DNA of 64,000 nucleotides from Actinobacteria bacterium OV450 (GTDB taxonomy: Bacteria; Actinomycetota; Actinomycetes; Streptomycetales; Streptomycetaceae): positions 1-64,000 of the forward strand of contig LJCW01000098.1 in assembly GCA_001298555.1 (NCBI GenBank). The letters are read 5' to 3'. Every line of letters begins with the position of its first letter. Position 1 is the stretch's first letter. The position numbers and the translations under genes are program-made. Below, piece by piece: positions 42,502 to 51,284 of the stretch. The notes beneath the pieces were generated by a model. That model made no database searches and was not told the origin of the DNA. It worked only from the letters and a program-made list of their open reading frames with translations.

Positions 42502-43823
42502 CGGGACCCTCCGCCGAGCGGGAGGACGGCCCGCAGCCGCCACAGCCCCCGGTGCGGGCCGGCTTCGACGTGCCCGCCGAGCAGGGTGGCCCGCTCGGCG
42601 GCGCCCTGCAGCCCGCGGCCCCCGGTGGTGCGGGGCCCGTGCCCGTCGGCGGGGCCCGGTGGACGGGTCGGTGGATTGGTCATGGTGATCTCCAGTTCGC
42701 GGTCGGTAATGCCGGTGCCGTCCCTCTCGTCCCGAACGGCGATCCTCAGCTCGACGGGGCCCGTTCCGTGGCGCAGGGCGTTGCTCAGGCCCTCCTGGAC
42801 GATCCGGTACGCCTCGCGGGAGGCGATCGCCGGGAGCCGGGCCCAGTTCCCGGCCGGTCCGGGTTCCTGGTGGGCGGTGACGGCGGTCCCGGCGGCCCGG
42901 GTGCGGGACAGCAGTCCGTCGAGGTCGGCGGCGAGGGTCGGGGCCGGCGCCGCGTCGGGACGGGCCGGGTCGCCGTCCCGCAGCAGGCCCAGGACGACGT
43001 CGAGCTCGCCCACCGTCCTGCGGGTGGTGTCCTCGATCGCCGCGAGCGCCTCCCGTACGAACGCGGGGTCGCTGTCGAGCACCCGCCGGGCGGCGACCGC
43101 CTGGAGGGTGACGGCGCTCAGGGCGTGCCCGACCGCGTCGTGCAGCTCCCGGGCCAGCCGGTTGCGCACGGCCAGGTCGGCGGCCCGCTCCTCGGCCGCG
43201 GCCAGCCGGTCCGCCCCGGTCGGCCCGAGCAGGACGGGTGCCGTCCGGGCCAGCAGTGACCCGGCCCCGGCGGCGCACAGGACGAGCCCTCCCAGCAGCC
43301 CGGTCCCGAGCAGCGGGGCGAGGTACGGCGCGGCGCCGGTGCTGAACCAGCCCAGCCCCAGGGGCGTCTCCCGCAGCCTGCTCACGAACGGCAGCACGAT
43401 CAGCACCACCGCCATGGGCGGGACCGCGAGGCTCATCCCGCTGATCGCCGCGCCGACCCCGAGATGCAGGGTCCACCAGGCCGAGGTCCGCCGCCGGGCC
43501 GCCCCGGCGCGGGCCGGGCCCTCGGCCAGCCGCTCTCCCGCTACCCCGCACAGGGCCCGTACGGCGCCCGCCGACATCGGCCGGACCAGCCCGAACACGC
43601 CCGTCACGGCGGCCAATGGCAGCGACAGCCCGTACGCGGCGAGGGTCAGCGGGGTGGAGCCGAAGACGTTGCCCCGGCCGGACCAGACGCCGACCACCAC
43701 CTCGGCGAGGAGGAAGTACGGCATCAGCAGGGCCCCGCCGAGGATCAGGTGCACCCAGCGCAGCCCGGCCCGCGCCCACGGCACCCTGCCCGCCCGGGCC
43801 CCCGTACCCGTACGCGTCGCCAT
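42498..43823 (-). CDS. NarL-family sensor histidine kinase
   Basis: 441-aa HPK7-type kinase. Five or six hydrophobic segments occupy residues 22-200, followed by the HisKA_3 dimerisation box RNRLARELHDAVGHALSA with phospho-His near residue 228. A GHKL ATPase domain (IVQEGLSNALRHG, GGRGLQGAAERA) follows. No extracellular sensor domain is visible, so the stimulus may be sensed in or at the membrane. It lies 87 bp after a multi-pass membrane protein gene on the same strand and is coupled to the response regulator. Confidence 0.92.
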   Translation of the reverse strand: MATRTGTGARAGRVPWARAGLRWVHLILGGALLMPYFLLAEVVVGVWSGRGNVFGSTPLTLAAYGLSLPLAAVTGVFGLVRPMSAGAVRALCGVAGERLAEGPARAGAARRRTSAWWTLHLGVGAAISGMSLAVPPMAVVLIVLPFVSRLRETPLGLGWFSTGAAPYLAPLLGTGLLGGLVLCAAGAGSLLARTAPVLLGPTGADRLAAAEERAADLAVRNRLARELHDAVGHALSAVTLQAVAARRVLDSDPAFVREALAAIEDTTRRTVGELDVVLGLLRDGDPARPDAAPAPTLAADLDGLLSRTRAAGTAVTAHQEPGPAGNWARLPAIASREAYRIVQEGLSNALRHGTGPVELRIAVRDERDGTGITDRELEITMTNPPTRPPGPADGHGPRTTGGRGLQGAAERATLLGGHVEAGPHRGLWRLRAVLPLGGGSR

Positions 43824-43910
43824 GCCCCCGCCCCCCCGGCATCCCGCGGCCCTTCACCGTGACCGCCGCCCCCGCTGTGTCCCCGCCCCTGCCGCCCGCC
43901 GCGCTCCGCG

Positions 43911-44945
43911 TCACCCGGTGCGGCGGCGTGCCGCGAGGAACCGGGTCAGCACGGCTGCGGCGAGCAGGCCGGTGATCGTTTGCCCAGCGTAGGTCAGGAC
44001 CATCGCGGTGGTGACCTCGTTCGCGGTGACGACGGGGCCCGTCGTGGAGATCAGCAGCCACAGGCCCCAACTCGCCGCCGCCGCAGCCCCCGTCCAACCG
44101 AGGGCCAGCGCCCACCGGGCCGGCCGGGCCCCGCCCCGGGCCAGGTTCACGGCGCCCGCCCCCGCGACCAGCGTGCACATCGCGTACGTGGCAGACACCA
44201 CGCCCCTCTCCGGGCTGAACTGCGCGATCTGCGACGCGCTGAGCCCGGCCGTGCCCCCGAAGGCCCAGCTGAGCTCCACCGCCGCCACGGCCGCGGCCAG
44301 TACCGCCGCGGCTCCCGCCACCACCCCCGTGGGTGACGGGAGCCGCTCCCCCTGGACGCCCCGCCACAGTCCGCCCCACCGCTCTCGCGCATAAGGGACG
44401 AACAGCGCGGCCAGGGCCAGGGCCTGCAGGATGAACCCGCCGTAGACGACGTTGAACACCCACGGGTCGAGGAAGGGCTCCTTCGCCGCCTGCGCGGCCG
44501 CGTCCGGCCCCAGCCCGACGGCCCTCACGAGGAGTTGGCCGGGGAAGGCCACGACGATCGGGACGAGGAGCCCGGTGGCGACGAACACCGGAAGCGTCAG
44601 GAGCAGGGACGGCACCCGTCTGCCCCAGGGCCGGGTGAACGCCAGCACGAGGACGATGACGGCCGCGTCCATGACCATCGTGGCGGCGTTCGCCACTTTG
44701 AAGAACAGCCCGGGCCCCAACAGCACGCTGCCGTCCGGTATCCCGATGCGGCTCCCCGCCACCCAGGCACCCTTGAGGCACAGGTACGGCACGGTGGCGG
44801 CCAGGGCCACCGCCCCCGAGGCCCTGCGCCGGGCCCGGGCACGGGCACCGGCCCGGACCCGCGCCCCGCCCGCCGTCCCCGCCGTCCCGGCCGTCCCGGC
44901 CGTCCCCGCCGTCGTCTCGTTCGCGTTCACCGCTCGTGTGGTCAT
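43911..44945 (-). CDS. multi-pass membrane protein upstream of two-component system
   Basis: 344-aa protein with about eight hydrophobic helices and no recognised motif. The N-terminus contains a Thr-Ala-Gly tripeptide repeated four times, encoded by 9-bp units at 44872-44907, and then an Arg-rich segment (RARARRRAS) before the first helix. It is followed on the same strand by the kinase and regulator genes, so it may be their partner or target. Function unknown. Confidence 0.75.
   Translation of the reverse strand: MTTRAVNANETTAGTAGTAGTAGTAGGARVRAGARARARRRASGAVALAATVPYLCLKGAWVAGSRIGIPDGSVLLGPGLFFKVANAATMVMDAAVIVLVLAFTRPWGRRVPSLLLTLPVFVATGLLVPIVVAFPGQLLVRAVGLGPDAAAQAAKEPFLDPWVFNVVYGGFILQALALAALFVPYARERWGGLWRGVQGERLPSPTGVVAGAAAVLAAAVAAVELSWAFGGTAGLSASQIAQFSPERGVVSATYAMCTLVAGAGAVNLARGGARPARWALALGWTGAAAAASWGLWLLISTTGPVVTANEVTTAMVLTYAGQTITGLLAAAVLTRFLAARRRTG
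44872..44907. repeat. 9-bp coding tandem repeat (four copies)
   Basis: GCCGTCCCC/GCCGTCCCG units occur four times head-to-tail and encode the Ala-Gly-Thr repeat at the N-terminus of the membrane protein. Copy-number change would keep the frame. Confidence 0.8.
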
Positions 44946-45000
44946 GACTCAACGGTCGCGTCCGCGCCGCCCCGCCACCTCCCCCACGAAGGTGAACCGT

Positions 45001-45018
45001 CTCCCCCGCGCGGGGGAG
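45001..45018 (-). terminator. 18-bp palindrome after IclR gene
   Basis: CTCCCCCGCGCGGGGGAG is fully self-complementary and lies 20 nt beyond the IclR stop. It could terminate that transcript or bind a regulator of the next gene. Confidence 0.5.
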
Positions 45019-45038
45019 GACCCTCCCCCTCCACCGCC

Positions 45039-45890
45039 TCACATGCGGCGGGTCGCCACCGACAGCCGGTCCCGCGCCTCGAACAGCGCCGCCTTGATCC
45101 GCTGCTCGTGCCCCGCCGTCAGCCGGGCCACCGGCACCGAGCAGCTCACCGCGTCCCGGGCGGGCGTCCGGTACGGCACCGCCACCCCGAAGCAGCGCAA
45201 GCCGAGCGTGTTCTCCTCCCGGTCCACCGCGTAACCCTGCTCCCGCACCAGCGCCAGCTCGTCCACGAGCCGCTCCCGGTCGGTGATCGTGTGCTCGGTG
45301 ACCGCCTCCAACCGCCGCGGCAGGAGCGCCCGTACCTCCTCGTCGGAGTGGGTCGCCAGCAGCGCCTTGCCCAGCGCGGTCGAGTGCACGGGCAGCCGCC
45401 GCCCGACGCGCGTGAACGGCCGCAGGTAGTGCTGCGACTGGCGCGTGGCGAGGTAGACCACGCTCGTGCCGTCCATCCGGGCCAGGTGGATGGTCTCCGT
45501 GGTGTCGTCGGAGAGCCGGTCCAGGGTGGGCCGGGCCGCGGCGACGACCTCGTCCCCGTCGATGTACGAGCTGCCGACGAGCAGGGCCCGTACGCCGATC
45601 CCGTACCGCGTGCCCGTCGCGTCCGTCTCCACCCAGCCCAGGTTCACCAGCGTGCGCAGCAGCATGTAGAGGCTGGACTTGGGCAACGACAGGTCGTGCT
45701 GGATGTCGGCCAGGCTGTGCAGTCCGGGGCGCGCCGCGAAGTGCTCCAGCAACAGCACCGTACGGACGGCCGATTTGACGGCCGCCGGCGCTCCCGGGCC
45801 CCCGCCCGCCACCTCCGCCATGCCCGCCACGCCTGCCGCACTCTCCGCGACCTCCGGGCTCTGCGGGCTCACCGGCTCGGCTGTGGTCAT
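45039..45890 (-). CDS. IclR family transcriptional regulator
   Basis: 283-aa regulator with an Ala/Gly-rich N-terminal extension (to about residue 38) and a winged helix-turn-helix (SAVRTVLLLEHF, then SLADIQHDLSLPKSSLYMLL). The IclR effector-binding domain has RLPVHSTALGKALLA and GYAVDREENTLGLRCFGVAV. ATG 45890 has AAAAGGCG upstream; an upstream in-frame ATG at 45962 is less likely because it would extend into the operator region. It is divergent from the aldehyde dehydrogenase with a perfect palindrome between, so it probably regulates that gene and itself. Confidence 0.92.
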   Translation of the reverse strand: MTTAEPVSPQSPEVAESAAGVAGMAEVAGGGPGAPAAVKSAVRTVLLLEHFAARPGLHSLADIQHDLSLPKSSLYMLLRTLVNLGWVETDATGTRYGIGVRALLVGSSYIDGDEVVAAARPTLDRLSDDTTETIHLARMDGTSVVYLATRQSQHYLRPFTRVGRRLPVHSTALGKALLATHSDEEVRALLPRRLEAVTEHTITDRERLVDELALVREQGYAVDREENTLGLRCFGVAVPYRTPARDAVSCSVPVARLTAGHEQRIKAALFEARDRLSVATRRM

Positions 45891-45976
45891 TCGCCTTTTG
45901 CCCCTCTTGTCTCTTGTCAATGCGGAAGACCCGGAAATAGAGTCCGGAACGGATGTGATCATTCATCCATCGGAAC

Positions 45977-45998
45977 GGCGTTCAGAATACTGAACGCC
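45977..45998. promoter_or_regulatory. IclR-type operator, perfect 9-bp inverted repeat
   Basis: GGCGTTCAG and CTGAACGCC are perfect inverted arms separated by AATA. The site lies 39 nt before the dehydrogenase ATG and 87 nt from the IclR ATG, where binding would affect both divergent promoters. Confidence 0.72.
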
Positions 45999-46036
45999 AC
46001 CGTGCGGGTCAGGGCAGATCCAGGAGGCAGTGCGCC

Positions 46037-47560
46037 ATGGCAGCAACACCAGTCTGGAGTGTGGACCCCCGCACCGGGAAGCAGCGCGAACAGGTTGCGG
46101 TGGAAGCCACACCGGCCGAGGTGGACGAGGCCGTGCGCGCCGCCCACGCGGCCCGCGGCGCGCTCGCCGACCGCACCGCCCGCGCGGCCTTCCTGCGCGC
46201 GGCCGCCGAACTGCTCGACGAGGCCGCGGCCCACGTGATCGAGGCCGCCGACGCCGAGACCGCCCTCGGGCCGGGCCGGCTCACCGGCGAACTCGCCCGC
46301 ACCACCGGCCAGCTGCGGGCCTTCGCGGACGCCGTGGACGAGGGCTCGTACCTCGACATCCGCATCGACCACCCTGTTCCCGGTGCCGTCCCGCCGCGCC
46401 CCGGGCTGCGCCGCTACAAGGTGCCGCTGGGCGTGGTCGCCGTCTACGCCGCCTCGAACTTCCCGCTCGCCTTCTCCGTCCCCGGCGGGGACACCGCGAG
46501 CGCGCTCGCCGCCGGCTGCCCGGTGGTCGTCAAGGCGCACCCCGACCACCCGGCCACCTCCGAGCTGTGCGCCTCGCTGCTGCGCCGCGCCGCCGTGGCG
46601 GCCGGGCTGCCGGCCGAAGTGGTGGCCGTCGTCCACGGGTTCGACGCGGGGCTGGAGCTGATCCGCCACCCGCTCGTCCGCGCCGCCGGGTTCACCGGTT
46701 CCATCCGGGGCGGGCGGGCACTGTTCGACGCGGCCGCCGCCCGGCCCGTGCCCATCCCGTTCCACGGTGAGCTCGGCTCCCTCAACCCCGTCGTGGTCAC
46801 GCCCGCGGCCGCCGCCGAGCGCGCCGAGGAGATCGCCGCCGGGCTCGCGGGCTCGGTCACCCTCGGGGTCGGCCAGTTCTGCGTCAAGCCGGGCCTGGTC
46901 CTCGTACCCGAGGGCGCGGACGGCGACCGGCTGACCGAGGAGCTGACGAAGGCGCTCGGCGAGACCGATCCGGGCGTCCTGCTCGACCACCGGATGCGCG
47001 ACAACTTCGTCTCCGGCGTGGGCGAGCGGGCCGCGCTGCCCGGCGTGACCGCGCCCGTCACCCCGGGCTCCGGCGGCGACCACACCGTCGGCGCGGGCTA
47101 CCTGAGCGTCCCGGCCCGGCTGCTCCTGGAGGGCGGCTCGTACGAGGTGCTGCTGGAGGAGTGCTTCGGCCCGGTGACCGTGGTCGTCCGCTACGCGGAC
47201 CAGCACGAGGCGGAGTCGGTGCTCGGCCTGCTCCCCGGGAACCTGAGCGCCACGCTCCAGTTGTCCGCGGCCGAGGCCGACGGCGGTCCGGGCCCGGCAG
47301 CAGAACTGATCGCGCAGGTCACGGCACTGGCCGGGCGGATCGTGGTGAACGGCTGGCCGACCGGTGTCGCGGTGGCCCCGGCCCAGCACCACGGCGGCCC
47401 GTACCCGGCGGCGACCTCGCACTCCACCTCGGTCGGCGGGACCGCCGTCGAGCGCTGGCTGCGGCCGGTGGTCTACCAGTCGGTGCCGGACCCCCTGCTC
47501 CCGGAGGAGCTGCGCGAGGCGAACCCGCTGGGGCTGCCGCGCCGTGTCACCGGCGGCTGA
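46037..47560 (+). CDS. aldehyde dehydrogenase, alpha-ketoglutaric semialdehyde dehydrogenase-like
   Basis: 507-aa NAD(P)-dependent aldehyde dehydrogenase. KAHPDHPATSE is the cofactor loop, GFTGSIRGGRALFD the Rossmann segment, the general base Glu lies in FHGELGSLNPVV and the catalytic Cys in GQFCVKPGLVL. These variants match the ketoglutarate/2,5-dioxovalerate semialdehyde dehydrogenase branch used at the end of sugar-acid or hydroxyproline catabolism. AGGAGG precedes the ATG at 46037. No other pathway genes are adjacent, so the substrate is uncertain. Confidence 0.87.
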   Translation: MAATPVWSVDPRTGKQREQVAVEATPAEVDEAVRAAHAARGALADRTARAAFLRAAAELLDEAAAHVIEAADAETALGPGRLTGELARTTGQLRAFADAVDEGSYLDIRIDHPVPGAVPPRPGLRRYKVPLGVVAVYAASNFPLAFSVPGGDTASALAAGCPVVVKAHPDHPATSELCASLLRRAAVAAGLPAEVVAVVHGFDAGLELIRHPLVRAAGFTGSIRGGRALFDAAAARPVPIPFHGELGSLNPVVVTPAAAAERAEEIAAGLAGSVTLGVGQFCVKPGLVLVPEGADGDRLTEELTKALGETDPGVLLDHRMRDNFVSGVGERAALPGVTAPVTPGSGGDHTVGAGYLSVPARLLLEGGSYEVLLEECFGPVTVVVRYADQHEAESVLGLLPGNLSATLQLSAAEADGGPGPAAELIAQVTALAGRIVVNGWPTGVAVAPAQHHGGPYPAATSHSTSVGGTAVERWLRPVVYQSVPDPLLPEELREANPLGLPRRVTGG

Positions 47561-47743
47561 GGCCCCTCGCACCCGCACCCGCGCCGGGGCCGGGGCCGGG
47601 GCCGAACCGGAGCGCCCCGCACCCGAACCCCCGCGCCCCGGAACCGCGCCCCGGACCCCGACCCGGATCCCCCGCCCCCGCTCCGCGGCCCCCGCCCCGT
47701 AAATCCGTTGCCCACCCGGCCCCCGCCGGGCAGGCTGCCGGTC

Positions 47744-47965
47744 ATGCCGAGACCTCACGGATTCACGTACGAACAGCGCGGCGACCAGAGCGTGGTCATC
47801 ACCCACCAGGGCCGGACCGCGGGCACCCTGCGCGGCGGCCGGGCCGAGAAGTTCCTCGCCGAGGTGGAGTCCGGCGACGCACAGCTGGTGATGGCCCGCT
47901 GGACCGGCGCGTACAAGTTCGGCAACGAGCGGACGGCGAAGAACCACGCCCGCAACCGGCGCTGA
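47744..47965 (+). CDS. small conserved hypothetical protein
   Basis: 73-aa soluble basic protein: GFTYEQRGDQSVVITHQGRTAGTLRG forms a likely beta-hairpin start, followed by a helix RAEKFLAEVES and a final KFGNERTAKNHARNRR. I know of similar short streptomycete proteins but no function. It lies between a low-complexity GC tract (47561-47743) and the TerD gene. CAGGCT ends 7 nt before the ATG and there is no Shine-Dalgarno. Confidence 0.7.
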   Translation: MPRPHGFTYEQRGDQSVVITHQGRTAGTLRGGRAEKFLAEVESGDAQLVMARWTGAYKFGNERTAKNHARNRR

Positions 47966-48018
47966 AATATCCCGCGAGGGTAAGGGAACGGCAAAGCGCC
48001 TCCGGTCGTTCTCCGGGC

Positions 48019-49278
48019 ATGACCGCTATGACCCCTGGTTCCAACCTGCCGCTCAACACCGTCCGTGTGACGGTGGACGTGGCTGCCCCGGTGCGGCTCG
48101 ACGTATCGGGACTCCTCCTCGCCTCGGACGGCAAGGTGCGTTCCGACGCCGACTTCATCTTCTACAACCAGCCGTCCGGGCCCGGTGTCAGCTACCGGTC
48201 GGGCGGCGGGGCGGCGCCGGACTCGATCACCGTGGACACGGGGGCGCTGCCGCCCGGCATCGAGCGGATCGTGGTCACGGCCAGTCCCGACGCCGCCGGT
48301 CAGACGTTCCAGGGCATCGAGCCCACCGCCACCGTGCGCCATGCGGAGAGCGGTGCGGTGATCGCCACCTTCACCCCGCCGCAGCTGGGCACCGAGACCG
48401 CGCTCGTCGTCGTCGAGGTCTACCGGCGCGGCGGCGTGTGGAAGGTCCGCGCGGTCGGCCAGGGGTACGCGAACGGCCTCGCCGGGATCGCGACCGACTT
48501 CGGGGTCTCCGTGGACGAGGAGCCCACTCCCCCGCCCGCGGCCGCCCCGCAGGCCGCTGCGCCGCCGTCCGCCCCCTCCGCCTCCTCCTGGCCGGGCGCC
48601 CCGGCGGCTCAGGCCGGCCCCGCCCCGGCGTTCCCCGTGACGCCGTCGGCACCCCCGCCGGCCGCGGTCCCGCCCGTCGCGGCCCCGGCCGCCGGCACCG
48701 GGAAGATCAACCTCGACAAGGGCCGCGTCAGCCTCCAGAAGAACCAGACGGTGTCCCTCGTCAAGAACGGCAGCCCGCTGCTCTCACAGGTGAAGATGGG
48801 CCTGGGCTGGGAGCCCTCGTTCCGCGGCCGGGACATCGACCTCGACGCCTCGGTGATCGCGTACGGGCCGGACCGCAACCACATCGACAGCTGCTACTTC
48901 GGCAAGCTGTCCATCCTGGGCGGCGCGATCAAGCACTCGGGCGACAACCTCACCGGTGAGGGCGCCGGGGACGACGAGGTGATCGTCGTGGACCTCGGGC
49001 GGCTGCCCGCCGAAGCCACCGGTCTGGTCTTCACGGTGAACTCGTTCTCCGGCCAGAAGTTCACGGAGGTGGCCAAGGCCTACTGCCGCCTGATCGACGC
49101 GGCGAGCGGGGAGGAGCTGGTGCGCTTCGACCTGACCGGCGCCGAACCCCAGACCGGGGTCATGATGGCCAAGCTGATTCGCCAGTTCTCGGGCGAATGG
49201 GAGATGACGGCCATCGGGGAGTTTGTGAAGTCCCGCACAGTGCGCGGGATGGTCAAGCCCGGCTCCCAGACACTCTGA
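48019..49278 (+). CDS. TerD family protein with two TerD domains
   Basis: 419-aa protein with an N-terminal TerD-like domain (about residues 8-165), a Pro/Ala-rich linker (165-230) and a second, more canonical TerD domain. That second domain has LVKNGSPLLSQVKMGLGWEP, the calcium-binding GRDIDLDASVIAYG and ISCYFG-type segment DSCYFGKLS. TerD proteins bind calcium and are linked to tellurite resistance, phage and stress responses in bacteria and to calcium signalling in streptomycete development. The first copy has lost most acidic residues of the site. ATG 48019 was chosen; 48028 is possible. Confidence 0.85.
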   Translation: MTAMTPGSNLPLNTVRVTVDVAAPVRLDVSGLLLASDGKVRSDADFIFYNQPSGPGVSYRSGGGAAPDSITVDTGALPPGIERIVVTASPDAAGQTFQGIEPTATVRHAESGAVIATFTPPQLGTETALVVVEVYRRGGVWKVRAVGQGYANGLAGIATDFGVSVDEEPTPPPAAAPQAAAPPSAPSASSWPGAPAAQAGPAPAFPVTPSAPPPAAVPPVAAPAAGTGKINLDKGRVSLQKNQTVSLVKNGSPLLSQVKMGLGWEPSFRGRDIDLDASVIAYGPDRNHIDSCYFGKLSILGGAIKHSGDNLTGEGAGDDEVIVVDLGRLPAEATGLVFTVNSFSGQKFTEVAKAYCRLIDAASGEELVRFDLTGAEPQTGVMMAKLIRQFSGEWEMTAIGEFVKSRTVRGMVKPGSQTL

Positions 49279-49378
49279 GCAGGTGGGCGGGCACATGGAG
49301 CCACCATGACGGGGGTGGCGCCGGTGCGAGGTGATGGATTCCACCCTTAATCCGGGGGTGACTGTCAGTGCCCGCCCG

Positions 49379-49384
49379 TAGCCT
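49379..49384 (+). promoter_or_regulatory. putative -10 box (TAGCCT) of small hypothetical gene
   Basis: TAGCCT ends 7 nt before the ATG at 49392, fitting a leaderless transcript. Confidence 0.35.
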
Positions 49385-49391
49385 TGAAAGC

Positions 49392-49577
49392 ATGTACAGC
49401 ACACTCCGGCCCGTGGGTCCCGCCCGCCCGTCCGCCGCAGAGGCGAACGAGGCGATACGGCACCTCGTCGAGACCCGGGTGGCAGACGAGTGGCCCTCCG
49501 AGGCGTATGAGTTCCTGCTAGAGGAATGGGCCGCCGCCAGTCGCGCCGAGATCGCCGAGGTCGCCGCCGCCCCGTGA
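49392..49577 (+). CDS. small acidic hypothetical protein
   Basis: 61-aa acidic protein predicted to be largely helical (AAEANEAIRHLVETR, then EAYEFLLEEWAAASRAEIAEV). No motif is recognised. The ATG at 49392 fits a leaderless start; a GTG at 49368 would add eight residues. It ends 68 bp before the convergent phoX gene. Short acidic proteins of this kind are common in streptomycetes and uncharacterised. Confidence 0.65.
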   Translation: MYSTLRPVGPARPSAAEANEAIRHLVETRVADEWPSEAYEFLLEEWAAASRAEIAEVAAAP

Positions 49578-49645
49578 ACGGGCGGCGGCGCAGCCGTCGA
49601 TCGTGATGCCGGCCGCCGGTCGCGCCGCCGGCCGGCCTTCGGGCG

Positions 49646-51085
49646 TCAGTGTGTGCGCCGCCACGGTCCGGTGATGGCCAGCATGATGCCGGGCTCCTGG
49701 ATGTTGGCGTACAGGGTGCGCCCGTCCGGGGAGAAACAGACCCCCGTGAACTCGGAGTACTCGGGCTCCTGCGCCGTCCCGAGGTTCAGCTCGTTGCGCG
49801 CCAGCGGGTAGGTGCGCCCGGACTCGGTGGCGCCGAACAGGTGCTGCAGACCGCTGCCGTCCTCGGCGATGACCAGACCGCCGTACGGGGAGACGGTGAT
49901 GTTGTCGGGACCGTCGAAGGAGCCGTCCTTCGCCGGGTCTGCGTTCACCCCGAGCACGACCGTCAGCCGGATCGTGCGCCGCTTCGGGTCGTAGAACCAC
50001 ACCTGGCCGTCGTGGGCGGTGCCGGGGCTCTCCTCACGCGCGTACGAGGAGACGAAGTACGCGCCGCCGTCGGCCCACCACATGCCCTCCAGCTTGCGGG
50101 CGCGGGTCACCGTGCCGTCCGCGAACTGCTTGCGCACCGACACCGTCCGCGCGTCGCGGTCCGGCACGCTCACCCAGTCGACGCCGTAGACCGTGCCGAT
50201 CCTCGTCGCGCGCGAGAGGTCGTCCACGAAGCGGCCCGCGCTGTCGAAGCACTTGGCCGCGGCCAGCACGCCGGCGTCGGCCGCGAGGGTGCGGAGCTTG
50301 CCGCGCCCGTGGCGGAAGCCGCTCGGCGGGGTCCAGCGGTAGAACAGCCCGTTGGGGCCGGAGGCGTCCTCGGTCAGGTAGGCGTGGCCCTGGCGCGGGT
50401 CGATGACGACCGCCTCGTGGGCGTAACGGCCGAAGGCCTTGACCGGCTGCGGATCGAGGTTGGCGCGCCGGTCGTGCGGGTCGACCTCGAACACGTACCC
50501 GTGGTCCTTGGTCATCCCGTTCTTGCCGGCCAGGTCTTCGGTCTCCTCGCAGGTCAGCCAGGTGTCCCAGGGGGTGGCGCCGCCCGCGCAGTTGGTGGAC
50601 GTACCGGCGACGCCCACCCATTCGGCGACCTCGCCGCCGCGGCGGACCTCGACGACCGTGCAGCCACCGGCCGCGGCCGGATCGTAGACGAGGCCCTCCG
50701 TCAGCGGGACGGGGTGGGCCCAGTTGGCCCGCCTGCCCTTGAGCTCGTGGTTGTTGACGAGGAGGGTGACCCCGCGGTGGCCCTCGAAGGCGGCCGTGCC
50801 GTCGTGGTTGGAGGGGGTGGACTCGCCGGAGTCGAGGCGGGTGACACCGCTGTGGGTGATCACGCGGTAGCTGAACCCGGCGGGGAGGGCAAGCAGTCCG
50901 GCCGGGTCCGGGACGAGCGGCCCGTATCCGGGCTCGCAGGGCCGGCCGTGCTCGTCGCGCAGGGTGCTGTCGTCGGCCGCCAGTGCTCCCGGGGCGGTGG
51001 CGAGGGCGCCGACCGTCCCGGTGAGCGCCACTCCCGCGCCGGCGATGACGGTGCGGGCGGTGAAGTCTCTACGGCTGAGCGGCAT
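49646..51085 (-). CDS. phoX: PhoX family alkaline phosphatase (Tat-secreted)
   Basis: 479-aa secreted phosphatase of the PhoX/DUF839 beta-propeller group, which uses calcium and iron. The twin-arginine signal SRRDFTARTVIAGAGVA (residues 4-20) ends near LAADD. Recognisable segments are VNNHELKGRR, the cysteine-containing TNCAGGATPWDTWLTCEE, FGRYAHEAVVI, LTEDASGPNG and GPDNITVSPYGGLVIAEDG. GGAG precedes ATG 51085. A PHO box lies 66-86 nt upstream on the same strand, so expression should rise under phosphate starvation, in common with the Pit operon. Confidence 0.9.
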   Translation of the reverse strand: MPLSRRDFTARTVIAGAGVALTGTVGALATAPGALAADDSTLRDEHGRPCEPGYGPLVPDPAGLLALPAGFSYRVITHSGVTRLDSGESTPSNHDGTAAFEGHRGVTLLVNNHELKGRRANWAHPVPLTEGLVYDPAAAGGCTVVEVRRGGEVAEWVGVAGTSTNCAGGATPWDTWLTCEETEDLAGKNGMTKDHGYVFEVDPHDRRANLDPQPVKAFGRYAHEAVVIDPRQGHAYLTEDASGPNGLFYRWTPPSGFRHGRGKLRTLAADAGVLAAAKCFDSAGRFVDDLSRATRIGTVYGVDWVSVPDRDARTVSVRKQFADGTVTRARKLEGMWWADGGAYFVSSYAREESPGTAHDGQVWFYDPKRRTIRLTVVLGVNADPAKDGSFDGPDNITVSPYGGLVIAEDGSGLQHLFGATESGRTYPLARNELNLGTAQEPEYSEFTGVCFSPDGRTLYANIQEPGIMLAITGPWRRTH

Positions 51086-51149
51086 CGGGTCTCCAGGGGT
51101 GGGGAGGTGGTGCGCCTGTCGTGCGGTCGTCGGCGCACACGCTCCCGCC

Positions 51150-51171
51150 CGCACGTGAACGGCGGCTGAAC
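51150..51171 (-). promoter_or_regulatory. PHO box upstream of phoX
   Basis: Read on the minus strand, GTTCAGCCGCC and GTTCACGTGCG are two adjacent 11-nt units of the streptomycete PhoP binding pattern, oriented toward phoX. Confidence 0.68.
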
Positions 51172-51284
51172 TACCCGGGACGGGAAGCGGACCCCTTGCC
51201 GGTGGCCGGAATGGCCAACTCCGGCTCAGGAACGGCGCGTTCCGGGCTCCGCTCCGCCCAGGCCTCCTCGCCGATCGCCGCCCC

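Noticed and set aside
41833..45966. 1377-codon open frame running through regulator, kinase, membrane protein and IclR genes
   Set aside because: Only its last 222 codons are the response regulator; the rest lies in a wrong frame of other well-supported genes.
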